From the NCBI GenBank assembly GCA_947088515.1, contig CAMUHA010000055.1, positions 1-16,690 on the forward strand: a DNA stretch of 16,690 nt, read 5' to 3'. The notes under the pieces were generated by a model. That model had not been told where the DNA came from, ran no database searches, and saw only the letters and a list, made by a program, of their open reading frames with translations. Below are positions 14,058 to 16,690 of the stretch, in pieces (positions within the stretch are counted from its first letter, which is position 1; each line of letters begins with the position of its first letter). The translations under genes and the position numbers were made by a program. The stretch comes from an uncultured bacterium (GTDB taxonomy: Bacteria > Bacillota > Clostridia > Lachnospirales > Lachnospiraceae).

Positions 14058-14618
14058 TTATGCTCTCCTTATTAATTCGTAATCATGTTTCATTTTTTCA
14101 TAAGTTTTGTTAACAGCTTGTACCATTTCATGGTCTCCTGCAATATTATCTGGATGGAACATTTTAATCAAATCCTTATACCGTTTTTTCAGGGCAAGCT
14201 GGCTATTAACTCCCCGAAACAGCATATTGGCAAGGTCAGCTTCCATAGTATAACCAGAATAAGCGTTTCTTTCAGCTTCTAACCGAAGCTTCTCCCTCTC
14301 AAACTTTTTACGGTCTCCTTCCAGTTCTGCAAATCCATTTTTTAAAATATCCATCTTTTTGTCGAAAAAAGCTTCCTTTTGCACAAAACGTTTCTGGTCT
14401 GCCTTAAGCCTGTGCTTAATTTCCTCCACTTCTGCTTTAAACTGTTCCTTTTCTCTCTTTAGCATGTCCTCTCTTACAGAAAGCTCATTCTGCTGGTTTT
14501 GCAGACGTATATTTTCCTTAAACAGCCAGGATTTCAGCTCATTTAGTTCATCCATCTCTCCATCCGTTACTGCCTGTTCAAACTGCTGGCGCCTTTCAGT
14601 ATTTTCTAAATTACACAT
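14058..14618 (-). CDS. Coiled-coil protein with C-terminal J domain
   Basis: The J domain binds Hsp70 (DnaK) and stimulates its ATPase. Here it is at the C-terminus (about 140-186): LKKRYKDLIKMF, then HPD at 155-157 followed by N, then the helix-III stretch VNKTYEKMKHDYELI. The key HPD is intact. Residues 25-120 are a highly charged Lys/Glu/Arg coiled coil with no G/F linker or zinc fingers, so it is not DnaJ itself. It has no signal peptide or membrane segment. GGGGAGGG lies 4 nt upstream of the ATG. It follows the 45-aa membrane peptide gene by 114 bp and is convergent with rpmB. A specialised co-chaperone that recruits DnaK to one client is likely by architecture; the client is unknown. 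Confidence 0.85.
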   Translation of the reverse strand: MCNLENTERRQQFEQAVTDGEMDELNELKSWLFKENIRLQNQQNELSVREDMLKREKEQFKAEVEEIKHRLKADQKRFVQKEAFFDKKMDILKNGFAELEGDRKKFEREKLRLEAERNAYSGYTMEADLANMLFRGVNSQLALKKRYKDLIKMFHPDNIAGDHEMVQAVNKTYEKMKHDYELIRRA

Positions 14619-14732
14619 GCCACCCTCCCCATGCTTATCCTATAATAAATGTAAATCTATATTTTAATTTTATAAATATTTTAACAACACACAACACATT
14701 TCAATGTTTTGTCCTTAACAAATATCCGTTTT
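14619..14732. other. AT-rich intergenic region before the J-domain gene
   Basis: 114 bp, very AT-rich. On the minus strand a TATTAT (14647-14642) could be a -10 for the J-domain gene, but the 17-bp position upstream shows no recognisable -35. An imperfect inverted repeat around 14692-14710 (AACACATT/AATGTTTT) is too weak for a confident terminator of the upstream gene. Confidence 0.3.
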
Positions 14733-14870
14733 TTACAAATAGCAGTTATATCCAATCAATAAAAGAAGCGCGATAATTATCAGGGCAATTAAATAATGAT
14801 GCGCAAGAAAAAGCATAAGCAGCATTCCAACTGCAATCCAGAAAGCGATAAATCCAATCAATCTCTTCAT
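14733..14870 (-). CDS. 45-aa two-helix membrane peptide of unknown function
   Basis: With the ATG at 14870 the product is 45 aa: a basic start (MKRL), a hydrophobic helix (about 5-22, GFIAFWIAVGMLLMLFL), a short HH turn and a second helix (about 26-43) ending GYNCYL. Two membrane helices in a hairpin are the natural reading. The frame is open back to 14966, but that would overlap the gerW end and add a basic, low-quality extension with no ribosome site. The chosen ATG has GGGTGG about 6 nt upstream, only a fair match. It lies 58 nt after gerW with no terminator between, so it is probably co-transcribed with the sporulation gene. I recognise no named family. Confidence 0.65.
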   Translation of the reverse strand: MKRLIGFIAFWIAVGMLLMLFLAHHYLIALIIIALLLLIGYNCYL

Positions 14871-14928
14871 GCGTATCCACCCACTTATGCTTTTAATATA
14901 TTTTATGCATTTACCTGAAAAATATTTC

Positions 14929-15333
14929 TTATTTGTTGTTATCTTTTTCATCTTCCGGGAAGGCAATATCTACAGCAGCCTCGTCATTTATCATTTCTTC
15001 CTTAGGAGCCGTAAATTTATCCACAATATCCGGAATCAGGTCGAGCACTTTGGTAACTGTATCCTGGTTTTTAATATTAACAAGCTTAGTGCATCCATTT
15101 TTAATTACCAGAACAGCGCTGGGTGTAAGCTTCCCGGTAAATCCGCCTGCACCGCCGTTTTTCTTATCTCCCACGCTTGCCCCTGCGCCAACGCCGAATG
15201 TAACATCCACAAGCGGTAAAATAATTGTATCATCAATCTTGGTCGCTTCACCAACTACTGTCTTTGTGGACAAAACAAGGTTCATCCCCTTCATCAAAGA
15301 CTCAATTACTCCTGAAAAATTGTTTTCTGCCAT
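14929..15333 (-). CDS. ytfJ: GerW/YtfJ family sporulation protein
   Basis: A small cytosolic-type protein of 134 aa in the GerW (YtfJ, PF09579) family. In Bacillus this protein is made in the forespore and is needed for normal germination with alanine. Seen here are the N-terminal helix (SGVIESLMKGMNLVLSTKTVVGE), the central beta strands (TIILPLVDVTFGVGAGASVGD), the Gly-rich turn GGAGGFTG and TPSAVLVIKNG. The acidic tail is variable. The gene starts 2 nt after the DUF2953 stop, with GGAGG inside the end of that gene, so translation is probably coupled. The same DUF2953-ytfJ pair occurs in Bacillus (ytfI-ytfJ). Confidence 0.9.
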   Translation of the reverse strand: MAENNFSGVIESLMKGMNLVLSTKTVVGEATKIDDTIILPLVDVTFGVGAGASVGDKKNGGAGGFTGKLTPSAVLVIKNGCTKLVNIKNQDTVTKVLDLIPDIVDKFTAPKEEMINDEAAVDIAFPEDEKDNNK

Positions 15334-15335
15334 TT

Positions 15336-16337
15336 TTAAGCTGCCTCCCTTTTAAATAATTTAATCAAACGACGGAAATCCTTGTTAAAATAAATAACCC
15401 ATGCTACTTTCAAAAAATGGAACAATGTTATTTTTCCTTTCATTAAAAGTTGCCCTTCTAGTATCTTTTGTTCAAAATCAGGCACAACATCCATATGGTT
15501 TCCAATAAACGGATACAGAATACCATAAATGGCAAGAACCTGTCCTGTGCTGGCAGGATCCCCGGTTCCTATTATAAGGCTTCCGGTAAGCTTCCTGGGA
15601 CGTATACTTTTTAGCAGATAAAATATCTGCCCTGAGCAAACCATCCATGCACAGTTAAAAGTTTCACTTTTTAAAATATTAATATAATATTGGATATTAT
15701 TTACAATATGTTTTATCTTATCACATATTTTAGTAATTGTGTACTTAATATTTATAAGCAATGATAAAATTTTATTTATAAACTCTTTCAACCTGCTTAT
15801 TATACTGGCTCCGGCTTCTTTTTCCTCCTGCTCTTCCTCCTGCCTGTTTTCAGATTTTATGCTGTCTTTTGGTGTGTCTGTATCTTGACTTTCCAACTGC
15901 GGAATTACTTCTTTGGAGTCATGCGCCTGTGATTCTTCTGCCTTTTGTCCCATCTCCAAAGCAGTTGCATCACCATCTGAATGTACTGCCTTTTCTCCTT
16001 CGCCTGTCTCTTCATCAGTCATCTGTTTGCCTGATTTTTCCTGCAGGCTGTCATCTTTTTCCTTTTTCTCTTTATCTGAACGGAAAACTGTAAAGCAAAA
16101 CAATCTGACTTTTATATATGCGGCCTCCGGGTAGGAAAATGCCACATTCAATATATGAAAAAGCCATGTGATTTTTATTTTCACCACTGCCGGTGTTTCT
16201 TCTTCAGCTTTACCGCGTGCCTCCAGGCGGTATCTAACTGGCACAAACAACAAAAGCAGTAATACTGTCACTGCGAAGGTCAGTATAGTAAGAAATAAAA
16301 TCCCCACAATTTTTAAAAATGTTAACAGCGCTGTCAT
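15336..16337 (-). CDS. DUF2953 membrane protein (YtfI-like)
   Basis: A 333-aa protein of unknown function. It has one N-terminal transmembrane helix (about 8-32), a VPVRYRLEARG-type beta segment, a long charged Glu/Gln/Ser/Lys-rich linker (about 87-174, probably disordered), and a C-terminal DUF2953-like part (about 175-333). That part includes RPRKLTGSLIIGTGDPASTGQVLAIYG, the stretch that identifies the family, and a cationic end. I chose ATG 16337 over the upstream GTG 16349: it sits 1 nt after the stop of the 109-aa gene with GUGGGG upstream. It lies directly before gerW and is related by position to Bacillus ytfI, so a role in sporulation is likely but unproved. The linker is long and may differ between strains. 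Confidence 0.82.
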   Translation of the reverse strand: MTALLTFLKIVGILFLTILTFAVTVLLLLLFVPVRYRLEARGKAEEETPAVVKIKITWLFHILNVAFSYPEAAYIKVRLFCFTVFRSDKEKKEKDDSLQEKSGKQMTDEETGEGEKAVHSDGDATALEMGQKAEESQAHDSKEVIPQLESQDTDTPKDSIKSENRQEEEQEEKEAGASIISRLKEFINKILSLLINIKYTITKICDKIKHIVNNIQYYINILKSETFNCAWMVCSGQIFYLLKSIRPRKLTGSLIIGTGDPASTGQVLAIYGILYPFIGNHMDVVPDFEQKILEGQLLMKGKITLFHFLKVAWVIYFNKDFRRLIKLFKREAA

Positions 16338-16338
16338 A

Positions 16339-16668
16339 CTATTCCCCACGACTATTATTTTGTTTAGCCCTCTGTTTTAAATATTCTTTCAGGTTACAGT
16401 TTCCCACAGTTTCAAGACACTCCTGGGTAATTTTAACTACAATCCCAACCGCCTCCTCATAATCAGAAGCAATTCCGATAATAATCGGCGGATGATGTCT
16501 GTAATATGACTGCTTAAGATACGCACTATGGAATATTTCGAGCTGGTCAGGACCAGGGGCAATGGTAATGACAAAAACATTTACCCCTGCATGGCATTTT
16601 AATTTCCATTTTATTTTAGCCGGATTAGTAACAGTATCGCCAATATAAAGATATTTATAAAATTTCAT
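16339..16668 (-). CDS. Conserved-looking 109-aa protein of unknown function
   Basis: No family recognised. It has no signal peptide or clear membrane helix. The N-terminal half is a mixed beta/hydrophobic pattern (FYKYLYIGDTV, VNVFVITIAPGPDQLEIF). The middle has YYRHHPPIIIGIASDYEEAVG, with a His pair, Pro-Pro and an acidic helix start. The C-terminus is charged (KEYLKQRAKQNNSRGE). Repeated beta strands and a conserved-looking APGPDQLEIF suggest a small alpha/beta domain. GGGAGG precedes the ATG by about 11 nt, slightly far. The ORF ends 1 nt before DUF2953 and so is the first visible gene of the DUF2953-gerW unit; a sporulation role is inferred from position only. Confidence 0.75.
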   Translation of the reverse strand: MKFYKYLYIGDTVTNPAKIKWKLKCHAGVNVFVITIAPGPDQLEIFHSAYLKQSYYRHHPPIIIGIASDYEEAVGIVVKITQECLETVGNCNLKEYLKQRAKQNNSRGE

Positions 16669-16690
16669 TCCATTTTCTTCCTCCCATTTC
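16665..16690 (-). other. Possible 3' end of another minus-strand gene at the window edge
   Basis: A minus-strand frame open from the edge reads ...NGRKKME and ends in a TGA at 16667-16665, overlapping the ATG of the 109-aa gene (ATGA form). Such an overlap is typical of operons, but eight codons are too few to call a gene. Confidence 0.2.

Noticed and set aside
14733..14966. 77-aa version of the small membrane protein
   Set aside because: It would overlap the gerW end and add a basic N-terminus without a ribosome site; the ATG at 14870 is better placed.
14933..15355. 140-aa open frame on the plus strand opposite gerW
   Set aside because: It mirrors gerW almost exactly; the Ser/Thr/Pro-rich composition is what the antisense of a GerW gene gives.
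1..16690. Mobile element, CRISPR array, tRNA, rRNA or riboswitch
   Set aside because: I saw no transposase, integrase, regular repeats, tRNA cloverleaf or rRNA sequence, and no long leader that could hold a riboswitch; all larger gaps are under 200 bp.

Overview
The window looks like a chromosomal segment of a low-to-moderate GC, anaerobic, spore-forming Firmicute, most likely a Lachnospiraceae-type clostridium. The evidence is the strong AGGAGG-type ribosome sites, AT-rich promoters, sporulation genes of the YlbJ and GerW/YtfJ families, and gene orders shared with Bacillus and the clostridia (rsmD-coaD near ylbJ; rpmB / Asp23 / DAK2 kinase / recG). The genus call is inference; there is no rRNA gene or other marker to fix it. 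I see no insertion sequence, phage, CRISPR array, tRNA or rRNA gene. Coding density is high and no gene-free stretch exceeds 300 bases.

Layout. At the left, ylbJ (+) runs tail-to-tail into a secreted, membrane-anchored cell-wall amidase (-), and their 3' coding ends overlap by 50 bp. Positions 2404-9229 (-) form a tight run, in transcription order: DegV-family lipid-binding protein, topoisomerase subunits ParE and ParC, rsmD (16S rRNA methylation), coaD (coenzyme A synthesis) and a coiled-coil protein of unknown function. Spacings are short (33 nt or less, with a 4-nt overlap at the end) and the run closes at a clear intrinsic terminator at about 2360-2395. Upstream lie recG and, behind another terminator, the two-gene unit Asp23-like (yloU) and fakA.

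At 13572-13742 is a divergent promoter region: yloU-fakA leaves on the minus strand and rpmB (ribosomal protein L28, zinc-ribbon form) on the plus strand, with a well-formed extended -10 promoter and a strong terminator. Further right (-) comes a tightly packed unit of an unknown 109-aa protein, a DUF2953 membrane protein and the GerW/YtfJ spore protein. A 45-aa two-helix membrane peptide follows, and then a protein with a long coiled coil and a J domain at its C-terminus.

Functionally the window joins housekeeping (topoisomerase IV-like enzyme, RecG, L28, RsmD, CoaD), fatty-acid activation (FakA with a nearby DegV/FakB-type protein) and sporulation or envelope functions. I do not see a clearly new defence, mobile or biosynthetic system. 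The best leads are uncharacterised proteins in conserved contexts: the coiled-coil protein coupled to coaD, the amidase with a C-terminal membrane anchor, the 45-aa peptide after gerW, the C-terminal J-domain protein and the 109-aa protein. Five starts were moved from the longest possible ORF to an internal start favoured by ribosome-site position, gene spacing or overlap (amidase, rsmD, DegV protein, DUF2953 protein, 45-aa peptide).
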